Origin: Streptomyces sp. NBC_01717
Lineage (GTDB): Bacteria; Actinomycetota; Actinomycetes; Streptomycetales; Streptomycetaceae
Length of the DNA: 64,000 nt
Assembly: GCF_036248255.1 (NCBI RefSeq)
Contig: NZ_CP109178.1
Location: 6,386,001 to 6,450,000 of the forward strand
Direction of reading: 5' to 3'
The translations under genes and the position numbers were made by a program. This document shows positions 33,127 to 41,869 of this stretch, piece after piece. The notes beneath the pieces are model-generated. The model saw only the letters and a program-made list of their open reading frames with translations. It searched no databases and had not been told where the DNA came from. Numbering within the stretch: the stretch's first letter is position 1; each line of letters starts with the position of its first letter.

Positions 33127-34266
33127 GTGCAGGTGCTCAACCGGCTACGGGAAGCCAGAGGTGCGCGAGAATGGTCACAAGCGCGGCTCATCCACGAGCT
33201 TGAGCAATACGCACGAAGGCATGCGCTCGACATCGGCTCGACCGCCAGCCTGCGCGTCTACGTCTCGGAGTGGGAGAACGGCAGACGCTCGATCAGCGAG
33301 CGCTACGCGAAAATCCTGCGGCCGGTGCTGGGTGTCACCGATGAGGAGCTATTCGGCCGGCAGGCTCCCGCAGAGACGCCCCCCGCGGTCGACGGATACG
33401 ACGACCTGATCAACCGGATCGATTCGGCGCGCAGCGTCAGTCTCACCATGGTGAAGACATTCATGGACCAGACGGAGCTACTACGCACCCAGGATCGCCA
33501 GATGGGCGCCGCGTCCCTCATAGATCAGATGACGGGCCACCTCGCGACTCTGGAAGACGCGCTCACGTTCGCAGTGCTCCCCGAGACACGTCGACCCGTC
33601 GCTCTGGCGTTGGCCGGAGCTTCCACCCTCGCTGCCTGGCAAGCACTCGACGCCGGGGGAGTCGAACGGGCCTGGCGGAACTACGAGTTAGGGAAGCGCG
33701 CCGCTCAGGAAGCTGGTGAGCCGATGTACCTCGCCCATGCCACGGCGGAGCAGGCATACGTACTCAACGAAGCAGGCCGCCCCGAGACGGCGGTAGCTCT
33801 CGTACGCGAGGCTCAGCGTTTGGGCGGTCAGCAGATGTCGCCAAGACTGCGGGCATGGCTGTACGCGGCCGAGGCGGAGCTCTGCGCCAAGGCCGGGATG
33901 CCGGATGACTGCCGACAGGCACTCGACCGAGCCGCCGCTTGCCTCCCCGAAGGCGAAGAAGCCCGCGACCCAGACATGCTGAGCATCTTCCTGAACGGTG
34001 GCCATCTGGCGCGATGGCGCGGAAACGCACTTGCGCTGCTCGGAGACGACGACGCGCTCAGTAGCCTGTACGAGGCGCTGGACAGTGCGGACCCGACGTT
34101 CATCCGTGCCACGTCAGGTCTGCGCTGCGACCTTGCCCAGGCGCACCTTGCGCGTGAGGAGCATGCCGAGGCGCAGACGCACCTACAGCAGGCGCGCTTG
34201 TTGGCAAACCGGACCGGGTCCGTGCGTCACCGCCGACGTATCGAGCAACTCACGCAGAAGCTGTAG
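33127..34266 (+). CDS. XRE-TPR transcriptional regulator
   Basis: 379 aa from GTG 33127. The N-terminal domain is a Cro/CI HTH (REWSQARLIHELEQYARRHA, RVYVSEWENGRRSISERYAK). From about 140 the protein is all-helical with TPR-like repeats (WRNYELGKRAAQEAGEPMYL, LRAWLYAAEAELCAKAGMPD, QAHLAREEHAEAQTHLQQAR), as in peptide-sensing regulators. Common in Streptomyces and AICEs. Tail overlaps the GntR-Nudix gene by 17 bp, convergent. Confidence 0.87.
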   Translation: MQVLNRLREARGAREWSQARLIHELEQYARRHALDIGSTASLRVYVSEWENGRRSISERYAKILRPVLGVTDEELFGRQAPAETPPAVDGYDDLINRIDSARSVSLTMVKTFMDQTELLRTQDRQMGAASLIDQMTGHLATLEDALTFAVLPETRRPVALALAGASTLAAWQALDAGGVERAWRNYELGKRAAQEAGEPMYLAHATAEQAYVLNEAGRPETAVALVREAQRLGGQQMSPRLRAWLYAAEAELCAKAGMPDDCRQALDRAAACLPEGEEARDPDMLSIFLNGGHLARWRGNALALLGDDDALSSLYEALDSADPTFIRATSGLRCDLAQAHLAREEHAEAQTHLQQARLLANRTGSVRHRRRIEQLTQKL

Positions 34267-35041
34267 GCGCACCTTCTCCGCGAGAAGCGAGCAGGTGCAG
34301 CAAAGCAACCAACGTGCCAGAGCCCATCAGCTCACCCCTCGCCATCAGCCCCGGAATATCCGAGAGCGGCACCCATGCGACGTGCCCGGCTTCCTCGATG
34401 TCGGTGGGGTCGCCTACATGCTGTGCGCCCTTGCCGACGTAGATCTCATGTGGCGAGTCGACCATGCCGATCATGGGCTGAAAGGTGACCACGTGATCCA
34501 GGGAGTCAGGCCGCCAGCCGGTCTCTTCCTCCACCTCACGGAGCGCCGTCGTCCGAGCGTCCTCGCCCTCATCCACGATGCCGCCGGGAAGCTCCCAGCC
34601 CCACTTATCGGCGACGAACCGGTAGCGCCAAAGCATGAGCACGCGGTCTTGGTCATCGAGGACCGCGGCGATCGAGACGTGATGGAGCCGTACGACGTGA
34701 TGCTCGAAGCGCTCGACACCCGGCGGCTCGACGTCGACAAGCGTCAGCTTCACCCAGCGGTTGTCGTAGACCGTCCGCTCGCCATGAATCTGCCACGGCT
34801 CCAAGTCGTCCGGCCGCTCGATGCTCACGTCATGGGATGGCACCCGGTAGGAGCTGCGGGCGTACGACTCAAGCACCTTCTCCGCGACGAGCTTGGCCAG
34901 CACCGTGCGGAGTTGGGTCCTGCCGATGTCGAGGTCTTTCTCTAGGGTGCGCTCAGAGGGCAGCTTCTCGCCGGGCTGCAACTTCCCCGACGCAACCCAC
35001 TCGCGAATCGTGCGGTACACCCGCGCCGACTTCGGTCCCAT
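34250..35041 (-). CDS. GntR-Nudix fusion protein (KorSA/Pif-like)
   Basis: 263 aa from ATG 35041; an upstream extension to 35128 is open but contains the operator at 35065, so the shorter form is preferred. Residues 1-70 are a GntR winged HTH (VYRTIREWVASGKLQPGEKL, GRTQLRTVLAKLVAEKVLES). Residues about 95-250 are a Nudix hydrolase with a canonical box (GGIVDEGEDA, then REVEEETGW, about 153-176). In pSAM2 the GntR repressor KorSA and the Nudix immunity factor Pif are separate; here one protein combines both folds. Repressor and immunity roles are inferred. Confidence 0.87.
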   Translation of the reverse strand: MGPKSARVYRTIREWVASGKLQPGEKLPSERTLEKDLDIGRTQLRTVLAKLVAEKVLESYARSSYRVPSHDVSIERPDDLEPWQIHGERTVYDNRWVKLTLVDVEPPGVERFEHHVVRLHHVSIAAVLDDQDRVLMLWRYRFVADKWGWELPGGIVDEGEDARTTALREVEEETGWRPDSLDHVVTFQPMIGMVDSPHEIYVGKGAQHVGDPTDIEEAGHVAWVPLSDIPGLMARGELMGSGTLVALLHLLASRGEGAPTASA

Positions 35042-35064
35042 CCCCTGGCACGCTCCCTGAGTCA

Positions 35065-35081
35065 TCATCTGGCTCGCACCA
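35065..35081. promoter_or_regulatory. Degenerate GntR operator before the GntR-Nudix gene
   Basis: CATCTGGCTCGCACCAG matches the tra operators (CATCTGGTGCGCACCAG) except for two central bases. It lies 24-40 bp upstream of the preferred start, suggesting autoregulation. Confidence 0.65.
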
Positions 35082-35148
35082 GCGTAGCCGTCGAAACTGA
35101 CCATCGACAGGTGACGATCACGCGCCAACTCTCCATGGTGGCGGAGTG

Positions 35149-35833
35149 AGTAGAAACTTTCTCTACGGGTTCAAGGCTCCTCGCTCCGCTCGTCGCGCGC
35201 TCCCCGGCTCACCGCCGGGGCCCTGCGCTCCAGTCTCCGCCCCGCTCTGGGCCCCGGCTACGCCGGTCGCGCAACTAGAGCGAGAGATCCTCGACGAAGG
35301 GAAACGAAAGGCACAAGACATGCCTCCGGCGGGGGCGCTCAGACTCCGGGATGGGTCGGGGCGCCGTTCGCGAGTGCCGGCCGGATCGTGGCGAGCGTCG
35401 TGGGGCTCCCATCCCGACCACCTTCGACCCAGGCAGAGCCGAGCAGTCGCGGCCCAGGGCGTCAAGGTCGTTCGTACAGTGGCGCGCTCCACCTTGACGC
35501 CCTGAACCACGCCCGCTCCACGATGTGTGGGCCGAAGGCGGACGGGATGGAAGCTGGGGTCAGTGGTGGGTTAGGTGGGGGGCGGACAAGTTTAGGTCCT
35601 GTCTCTTTGGTCATCGAGCGCGGACGAGGATGACCGCCAGGCCTGTTTTCAACAAGGTGAAGAAGAGCCACTGGGGCAGTGAGAGCGAGAGCCACTGCTT
35701 CGGCGGCGAGATTGGGAGCCACCCTGCCTGATGGCGTGTGACATGCCGCTGATGGCGTAATAGAGGCTTTGGGCTGTTTGGCCGGTCACGCTGTGCTGCT
35801 CCGAAGCCCACCCCGGGTTATCTCCCGGGCGAG
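35149..35833. other. 685 bp without a convincing gene; strong hairpin
   Basis: No open frame here looks coding. Arms 35455-35468 (CAGGGCGTCAAGGT) and 35491-35504 pair perfectly over a 22-nt loop. The following CCCTGAACCACGCCCGCTCC recurs in inverse orientation at 51615-51634. Could be a non-coding transfer (clt-like) or replication locus; no direct evidence. Confidence 0.5.
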
Positions 35834-36862
35834 TCAGTCCAGGGTTTGGGTGAGTTCGCTGCGGGTCGAGGTGTGTACGATCCGGCCGCGCGCTCCGTTG
35901 ACGATGGGCAGGTACGGCGGGACGTGACCGCACTCGACATCGGCGATGATCGGCACGTCCAGCACCCCGAGTGCGTCCAGCACGGCCTGATGCTGCGTGA
36001 GGGAGCTGCCGCCGGGCGCGGAGGTTCGACCGACGATGACCGCGTTGGCCTTGTCGAAGAAGCCCGCCAGCCTCATCCCGTGCAGGTTCCGGCAGATCGT
36101 GAAGGCGTTGTCTTCTGCTGCTTCGACATACACGAGCAGTCCTTCCGGCGCGTGCGCGCGAGCGAATGCCGTGGTGTCCCCGTAGGGTGTCCCCGCAAGA
36201 TTGCACAGCGTCTCGATGCAGCCTCCGATGAGGCGGCCTTCGACCTCTACGTCGCCGTCGCCGTCCAGCCTGGTCCACCTGCCGGGGGTGTCGAGGGTGA
36301 ACTCCCGTACCTCGGGATGGGCCCGGAAGTCGTCCCGGCCCGCAGCTCGGTGGCGTTCGGGCGGAGTCTGGGTGAACCGGTGCCCCAGTGGCGCGGTGGT
36401 GATGTCGAGCCACGAGGAGAGCCCTTCGGGCACTCGGTAGGGAGTCTCCATAAGGCAGTTGCCGTGTACGGTCGCCGTCCCGGTGAGGAGAGTGAGCGGC
36501 GTGAGGATGGTCGACAGGTCCGAGTAGCCAACGAGCCAAGTCGGTTCGGCCTCACGCAAGCGGTCCCAGTCGAGCAGGGGCAGTAGATCGATTGCTGTCT
36601 CTCCGCCCCACGGCGGGACCACGGCCCTGATGTCGGGATCCGTCAGCATCGCCATCAGCTCGCGAGCGCGGTCAGCGGCCGGAGCGCTCACATGCCCAGA
36701 ACCGTCCATACATTGGCCGACGACGACCTCGTACCCTCGCGCCTCCACATCGTGAATCGCCACATCGAGGCGCTCGCGCATCTCCTTCGCGACTCCGCTC
36801 GAGGGAGAAGTGGTGCCTACACGGTCGCCGGGGCGCAGAGGGCGCGGGTATCGAACTGACAT
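35834..36862 (-). CDS. S66 peptidase (LD-carboxypeptidase/MccF-like)
   Basis: 342 aa, ATG start. S66 pattern: LRPGDRVGTTSPSSG at the N-terminus, PPWGGETAIDLLPLLDW, nucleophile Ser in WLVGYSDLSTILTPL, and the late VECGHVPPYLP carrying the His. The family cleaves LD-peptide bonds in murein peptides or, as MccF, inactivates the antibiotic microcin C. MccF-like members are often self-immunity or resistance cargo; which substrate applies here cannot be told. Cargo module of the AICE. Confidence 0.88.
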   Translation of the reverse strand: MSVRYPRPLRPGDRVGTTSPSSGVAKEMRERLDVAIHDVEARGYEVVVGQCMDGSGHVSAPAADRARELMAMLTDPDIRAVVPPWGGETAIDLLPLLDWDRLREAEPTWLVGYSDLSTILTPLTLLTGTATVHGNCLMETPYRVPEGLSSWLDITTAPLGHRFTQTPPERHRAAGRDDFRAHPEVREFTLDTPGRWTRLDGDGDVEVEGRLIGGCIETLCNLAGTPYGDTTAFARAHAPEGLLVYVEAAEDNAFTICRNLHGMRLAGFFDKANAVIVGRTSAPGGSSLTQHQAVLDALGVLDVPIIADVECGHVPPYLPIVNGARGRIVHTSTRSELTQTLD

Positions 36863-37044
36863 GCGCCGGATTCTGCCACGACGATACTCCGACGCGATAA
36901 CGAGTTACCACGTCGCGCATCAGACCGACCCTGGGGACCACCCTTCCCCGCTGGCTGCTCCCCAAGGCTCGCCCGCTCGAACTCCTAAAGCGGGTGTCGC
37001 AGTTCGGTTTCTCCCCGGTCGAGATCATCGCCTGACGGCGTTGC

Positions 37045-37284
37045 TTATCCTTTCCTCGGGCGAATCAAGGGCACAGACGCCAGTCGCGCCACAGAGGAGA
37101 CCAGCCCTGGAATGAGGAACCATGCCGGCAGATTATCCGCCGGCATTCCGACGGAGAGGGCCGCTACGGACAGCATCAGCTGCGCCGCTGCCACGAAGCA
37201 GCCGAACGTCCGGTTCGGAGGCAGCCAGGGCAGCGCCGCCCAGGCGACGGGCAGCAGTAGCCATAGAACGAGCGCGATAACCAT
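37045..37284 (-). CDS. Small membrane protein, cargo
   Basis: 79 aa. Two to three hydrophobic segments (VIALVLWLLLPVAWAALPWL, FVAAAQLMLSVAALSVGMPA, WFLIPGLVSSVARLASVPLI) and a basic C-terminus. Lies between the S66 peptidase and flavoprotein genes on the same strand. No family was recognised. Confidence 0.65.
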   Translation of the reverse strand: MVIALVLWLLLPVAWAALPWLPPNRTFGCFVAAAQLMLSVAALSVGMPADNLPAWFLIPGLVSSVARLASVPLIRPRKG

Positions 37285-37365
37285 CAGTACCTTCTGTCTT
37301 CACCGGCTTCGACTGCTCATGACCGGCAGGCCCTGACAAGCGCTCGCCGTACCTGCACGGCACGA

Positions 37366-37953
37366 TCACACCGCAAACCGGCGAGAAGCATCGGTCGCTA
37401 CCTTCGGGATGGACTCCATGATCGTGGTCCAGGGCAGCTCTCGAACTTCTGGGCCCTCGCGAGGTTCATACAGTGGCCAGATGTCAGGGCCGTAGACGAG
37501 ATCCACGTCAGCCTTCCGCAGCGACTCGATGTGCCCTTGCCATGCCGGATGTCTTGCATGAGCTGCGTTGACCCGGGGGAACACCACGACGGGGACGCCG
37601 GTCGTGCCGAGCGCCTCGCTCACCTGCGTCAGGGCTTGGTTGTCGGCGATGCCCGTCGCGAGCTTGGCGATGAAGTTCGCACTCGCGGGGGCGACGACGT
37701 AGCAGTCGGCGACAGGGTGGGGGCGGGGCTCAGTCGGCAGACGAGGTGTGTCCCGCACCGGAAGGCCGGTCAGTGCCTCCAGCCGGTCCAACTCGCCGTT
37801 CGCCCTCAGCCATCGGCCGGCATTCGGCGTCAGGGTCACGGCTACCTGCCAGCCGAGGGCGACGGTTGGCTCGACCAGTCCGGTGCGCAGCGTCTCGATT
37901 CCATCGGCTGCCGTGCCTACGACTGCCAGCACTCCGCGACTGCCCACGCTCAC
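37366..37953 (-). CDS. Flavoprotein (EpiD/Dfp-like fold)
   Basis: 195 aa, GTG start. HFCD-type flavoprotein pattern: LAVVGTAADGIETLRTGLVE, PNAGRWLRANGELDRLEALT, VVAPASANFIAKLATGIADN (flavin site) and PRVNAAHARHPAWQGHIESL. Family members decarboxylate cysteine-containing substrates (phosphopantothenoylcysteine, lanthipeptides). This stand-alone form is common beside AICE and GntR-type genes in Streptomyces; substrate unknown. Confidence 0.83.
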   Translation of the reverse strand: MSVGSRGVLAVVGTAADGIETLRTGLVEPTVALGWQVAVTLTPNAGRWLRANGELDRLEALTGLPVRDTPRLPTEPRPHPVADCYVVAPASANFIAKLATGIADNQALTQVSEALGTTGVPVVVFPRVNAAHARHPAWQGHIESLRKADVDLVYGPDIWPLYEPREGPEVRELPWTTIMESIPKVATDASRRFAV

Positions 37954-38049
37954 CGTTCCACCGCCCCGTATCCGTCCTTCCCAGGGCCAGCAGTACAGCA
38001 GAGAAGTACCGCAACCACAGCGACTATCAACAACCGCCGATGGCCCCTA

Positions 38050-39470
38050 GTGTGATGCGCCAGAAAAGCCGGTCTTAAGTCTGTAGGCTGTTTTTATGTC
38101 GCATCGAGGCCCTCGTGCTGTCGAAGTCGTGCTGTCCGCTGAGGAGCGTGCGGAGCTGCTGCGCTGGGCGGGTGGCGGGGTGCCGGCCCGTGTGGCGGAG
38201 CGCGCGCGGATCATCCTGGCCTGTGCGGACGGGGCGTCAAATACCGGTGCGGCGGCGGACTGTGGGGTGTCCGTGGAGACGGTGCGCAAGTGGCGTTCGC
38301 GGTTCGTGGCCCGGGGGCTGGCGGGTCTGGCGGATGAGACGCGGCCGGGTCGGCGCAAGCCGGACCTGGTGCTCAGCGAAGCCGAGCGGGCGGAGCTGAC
38401 GCGCTGGGCGCGGCGGGCGAAGACCGCGCAGTTCCTGGCACTGCGCGCGAAGATCGTGCTGCGGTGTGCGGAGGGCGGGACGAACAAGGAGGTCGCGGCC
38501 GAACTCGGCATCGCCCATGCGACGGTGAACCGCTGGCGCTCCAGGTTCATCACCCTGCGTCTGGACGGACTGACGGACGAGCCCCGCCCCGGCAGGCCGC
38601 CCTCGGTCCTGCTCGACCAGGTCGAGGACGTACTTGTGGCGACTCTGGAGTCCGTCCCGGGCAAGGACACGCACTGGTCGCGTGCCTCGATGGCGAAGCA
38701 CAGTGGGCTGTCGAAATCGACCGTCGGGCGGATCTGGAAGAAGTTCGACCTCAAGCCCCACCTGCAGGACTCCTTCAAACTGTCCACCGACCCGCAGTTC
38801 GTCGCCAAGGTCGTCGACGTCGTCGGCCTCTACCACCATCCGCCGGAGAAGGCGGTGGTTCTCTGCGTCGATGAAAAGAGCCAGATTCAGGCACTGGACC
38901 GCTCGCAGCCGGTACTGCCGATGATGCCGGGCATGCCCGAACGCCGCACCCACGACTACTACCGGCACGGGATCACCAGCCTGTTCGCCGCCTTCAACAT
39001 CGCCGACGGCACCGTCATATCGGAACTGCACCGCCGCCACCGCGCCATCGAGTTCAAGAAGTTCCTGATCCGGATCGACAAGGCCGTGCCCACCGGACTC
39101 GACGTCCACCTGGTCTGTGACAATTACGCCACCCACAACACCGCCGAGATCAAGACGTGGCTGGGTAAACACCCCCGCTTCCACGTCCACTTCACCCCGA
39201 CCGGCTCTTCCTGGATGAACCAGGTCGAGCGGTGGTTCGGCCTGCTGACCGACAAACTCATCCGCCGCGGCGTCCACACCTCCGTGAAAGCCCTGGAGAA
39301 GGACATCACCGCCTGGATCGACACCTGGAACGAGAACCCGAAGCCGTTCACCTGGACCAAGACCGCCGACGAGATCCTCAAGTCCCTCGCCGACTACCTC
39401 ACCAAAATCAGCCCACCCAGCACCGAAAACCAGCAGCAGACTTAAGACCGGCTTTTCTGGCGCATCACAC
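38050..39470 (+). mobile_element. IS630-type element, copy A1
   Basis: 1,421 bp with perfect 34-bp inverted repeats (38050-38083 and 39437-39470, starting GTGTGATGCGCCAGAAAAGC), flanked by TA. One transposase gene. About 97 percent identical at protein level to copies A2 and A3, with a GCCGG variant in the repeats where the other two have GGCGG. Confidence 0.95.
38096..39445 (+). CDS. IS630-type transposase (copy A1)
   Basis: 449 aa, longer than the usual 340-370. Two copies of a helix-turn-helix plus a DE.RPGR linker lie in tandem (about 48-90 and 128-170). The DDE catalytic residues are Asp about 259 (VLCVDEKSQ), Asp about 342 (LVCDNYATH) and Glu about 378 (MNQVERWFG). Frame intact, so probably active. 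Cuts at TA with duplication of TA. Confidence 0.95.
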   Translation: MSHRGPRAVEVVLSAEERAELLRWAGGGVPARVAERARIILACADGASNTGAAADCGVSVETVRKWRSRFVARGLAGLADETRPGRRKPDLVLSEAERAELTRWARRAKTAQFLALRAKIVLRCAEGGTNKEVAAELGIAHATVNRWRSRFITLRLDGLTDEPRPGRPPSVLLDQVEDVLVATLESVPGKDTHWSRASMAKHSGLSKSTVGRIWKKFDLKPHLQDSFKLSTDPQFVAKVVDVVGLYHHPPEKAVVLCVDEKSQIQALDRSQPVLPMMPGMPERRTHDYYRHGITSLFAAFNIADGTVISELHRRHRAIEFKKFLIRIDKAVPTGLDVHLVCDNYATHNTAEIKTWLGKHPRFHVHFTPTGSSWMNQVERWFGLLTDKLIRRGVHTSVKALEKDITAWIDTWNENPKPFTWTKTADEILKSLADYLTKISPPSTENQQQT

Positions 39471-39472
39471 TA

Positions 39473-40444
39473 GTGCTGCACCGCGCAAGTTCGTGGAGGG
39501 GGCAGGCGTTGGGGTGTCGAGGTAAAGGCCGCAGGCGATGAAGCAGGCGACGCGGCGATCGCCTGCCGACCGGAGGGAGCGTGCACACGGTTGGACCTAC
39601 CAGGGTGCTGCCCCACTCAAGGCAGCGGGCTGAGTGCCTGCTTGACGAACGTCAGGAGCATGAAACGCGGGAAACGGACGCCGTCCGGCAGGAGGGAACC
39701 TGCTCCTTGGGCGTCGGCCAGGGCAGGGATATCGGTCAACTTCGTCAGCCGGAGACCGGTGGCAAGGAACGCGTCAAGGTAGTCCTCCAGCGTGCGGTGA
39801 TGGTGGTAGGTCTTGATCCCCTCCGTCCACATACTGCGGTAGGGGCTGACCGCGCCCGAGTCGAAATAGTCGGTGACGTGTTGGCGGATGACGGCGCCGT
39901 AGGGGTTGTTGAACGCGAGGGCTAGCCTGCCGCCTGGCTTAAGCACAGCGGCAAGCGTGGTGGCGAAGCCGCGATAGTCCTGAACGTCATTGAGGACCAG
40001 GTAGCTGGCGACAGCGTCGAAGCACTCGGCATCATCGGGCAGCGGCCGGCTCAGATCGCCCACCCGGTACTCGATGCCGCCCTCCGAGTCTCTGTCGCGA
40101 GCCATGTCGATCAGGCGCGGTGCGAGATCGACTCCGGTGACACGAGCCCCACGGGCTGCCAACGCCCTGGCGAGATAACCCTCGCCGCACCCAGCGTCCA
40201 GCACACGGCAACCAGTGATGCCCCCCAGCCCATCGAGCAGGCGTGGCAATAGGCCGAATGGATCGCCATCCACCTCGCCCAGCTCCCGCCGGGCCACCGC
40301 AGCCGCGTACTCCTCGGCGCACGCATCGTAGTCACTGATCGTCACGCGATCCTCCCCTACCACAGAGCCTGGCCACCAATCATGCTCGTTCGCAGCCTTA
40401 TGAAACAGGGTCCGGGCCCTCCACGAACTTGTGCGGTGCAGCAC
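39473..40444. mobile_element. TA-flanked 972-bp element carrying a methyltransferase
   Basis: Ends are 28-bp inverted repeats with one mismatch (39473-39500 and 40417-40444, beginning GTGCTGCACCGCGCAAGTTC), bordered by TA on both sides. No transposase inside, so it would need one in trans. Joined without spacer to IS copies A1 and A2. It behaves structurally as a non-autonomous IS630-type element with a passenger gene. Confidence 0.8.
39617..40345 (-). CDS. Class I SAM-dependent methyltransferase
   Basis: 242 aa from GTG 40345, with a GGAGG ribosome site. SAM-binding motif I VLDAGCGEGYLARALAARGA with acidic VTGVDLAP after it; motif II-III region FDAVASYLVLNDVQDYRGFA and VLKPGGRLALAFNNPYG. 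Substrate unknown; small-molecule methyltransferases look like this. It sits alone between the inverted repeats of the 972-bp element. Codon use and GC look like the surrounding Streptomyces DNA. Confidence 0.87.
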   Translation of the reverse strand: MTISDYDACAEEYAAAVARRELGEVDGDPFGLLPRLLDGLGGITGCRVLDAGCGEGYLARALAARGARVTGVDLAPRLIDMARDRDSEGGIEYRVGDLSRPLPDDAECFDAVASYLVLNDVQDYRGFATTLAAVLKPGGRLALAFNNPYGAVIRQHVTDYFDSGAVSPYRSMWTEGIKTYHHHRTLEDYLDAFLATGLRLTKLTDIPALADAQGAGSLLPDGVRFPRFMLLTFVKQALSPLP

Positions 40445-40446
40445 TA

Positions 40447-41867
40447 GTGTGATGCGCCAGAAAAGGCGGTCTTAAGTCTGTAGGCTGTTTTTATGTCGCA
40501 TCGAGGCCCTCGTGCTGTCGAAGTCGTGCTGTCCGCTGAGGAGCGTGCGGAGTTGCTGCGCTGGTCGGGTGGCGGGGCGCCGGCCCGTGTGGCGGAGCGG
40601 GCGCGGATCATCCTGGCCTGTGCGGACGGGGCGTCAAATACCGCTGTGGCGGCGGACTGTGGGGTGTCCGTGGAGACGGTGCGCAAGTGGCGTTCGCGGT
40701 TCGTGGCCCGGCGGCTGGTGGGTCTGGCGGATGAGCCGCGGCCGGGCCGGCGCAAGCCGGGCCTGGTGCTCAGCGAAGCCGAGCGGGCGGAGCTGACGCG
40801 CTGGGCGCGGCGGGCGAAGACCGCGCAGTTCCTGGCCCTGCGCGCGAAGATCGTGCTGCGGTGTGCGGAGGGCGGGACGAACAAGGAGGTCGCGGCCGAA
40901 CTCGGCATCGCCCACGCGACGGTGAACCGCTGGCGCTCCAGGTTCATCACCCTGCGTCTGGACGGGCTGACGGACGAGCCCCGCCCCGGCAGGCCGCCCT
41001 CGGTCCTGCTCGACCAGGTCGAGGACGTACTCGTGGCGACTCTGGAGTCCGTCCCGGGCAAGGACACGCACTGGTCGCGTGCCTCGATGGCGAAGCACAG
41101 TGGGCTGTCGAAATCGACCGTCGGGCGGATCTGGAAGAAGTTCGACCTCAAGCCCCACCTGCAGGACTCCTTCAAACTGTCCACCGATCCGCAGTTCGTC
41201 GCGAAGGTCGTCGACGTCGTCGGCCTCTACCACCATCCGCCGGAGAAGGCGGTGGTTCTCTGCGTCGATGAAAAGAGCCAGATCCAGGCACTGGACCGCT
41301 CGCAGCCGGTACTGCCGATGATGCCGGGCATGCCCGAACGCCGCACCCACGACTACTACCGGCATGGGATCACCAGCCTGTTCGCCGCCTTCAACATCGC
41401 CGACGGCACTGTCATATCGGAACTGCACCGCCGCCACCGCGCCATCGAGTTCAAGAAGTTCCTGATCCGGATCGACAAGGCTGTGCCCACCGGACTCGAC
41501 GTCCACCTGGTCTGTGACAATTACGCCACCCACAACACCGCCGAGATCAAGACGTGGCTGGGTAAACACCCCCGCTTCCACGTCCACTTCACCCCGACCG
41601 GCTCTTCCTGGATGAACCAGGTCGAGCGGTGGTTCGGCCTGCTGACCGACAAACTCATCCGCCGCGGCGTCCACACCTCCGTGACAGCCCTGGAGAAGGA
41701 CATCACCGCCTGGATCGACACCTGGAACGAGAACCCGAAGCCGTTCACCTGGGCCAAGACCGCCGACGAGATCCTCAAGTCCCTCGCCGACTACCTCACC
41801 AAAATCAGCCCACCCAGCATCGAAAACCAGAAGCAGACTTAAGACCGCCTTTTCTGGCGCATCACAC
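40447..41867 (+). mobile_element. IS630-type element, copy A2
   Basis: 1,421 bp, same 34-bp ends as A1 apart from the GGCGG variant. Flanked by TA (40445-40446 and 41868-41869), each TA shared with the neighbouring element. Its transposase is identical in protein sequence to A3. Confidence 0.95.
40493..41842 (+). CDS. IS630-type transposase (copy A2)
   Basis: 449 aa, intact, same domain layout as A1 with tandem HTH modules and complete DDE residues. Differs from A1 mainly in the first 90 residues (for example SGGGAPARV versus AGGGVPARV). Identical to A3, indicating a very recent duplication. Confidence 0.95.
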   Translation: MSHRGPRAVEVVLSAEERAELLRWSGGGAPARVAERARIILACADGASNTAVAADCGVSVETVRKWRSRFVARRLVGLADEPRPGRRKPGLVLSEAERAELTRWARRAKTAQFLALRAKIVLRCAEGGTNKEVAAELGIAHATVNRWRSRFITLRLDGLTDEPRPGRPPSVLLDQVEDVLVATLESVPGKDTHWSRASMAKHSGLSKSTVGRIWKKFDLKPHLQDSFKLSTDPQFVAKVVDVVGLYHHPPEKAVVLCVDEKSQIQALDRSQPVLPMMPGMPERRTHDYYRHGITSLFAAFNIADGTVISELHRRHRAIEFKKFLIRIDKAVPTGLDVHLVCDNYATHNTAEIKTWLGKHPRFHVHFTPTGSSWMNQVERWFGLLTDKLIRRGVHTSVTALEKDITAWIDTWNENPKPFTWAKTADEILKSLADYLTKISPPSIENQKQT

Positions 41868-41869
41868 TA

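Noticed and set aside
38237..39277. 346-codon open frames antisense to the A-type transposases (also at 40634-41674 and 43219-44259)
   Set aside because: They mirror an intact transposase with complete catalytic residues; long antisense frames are common at high GC.
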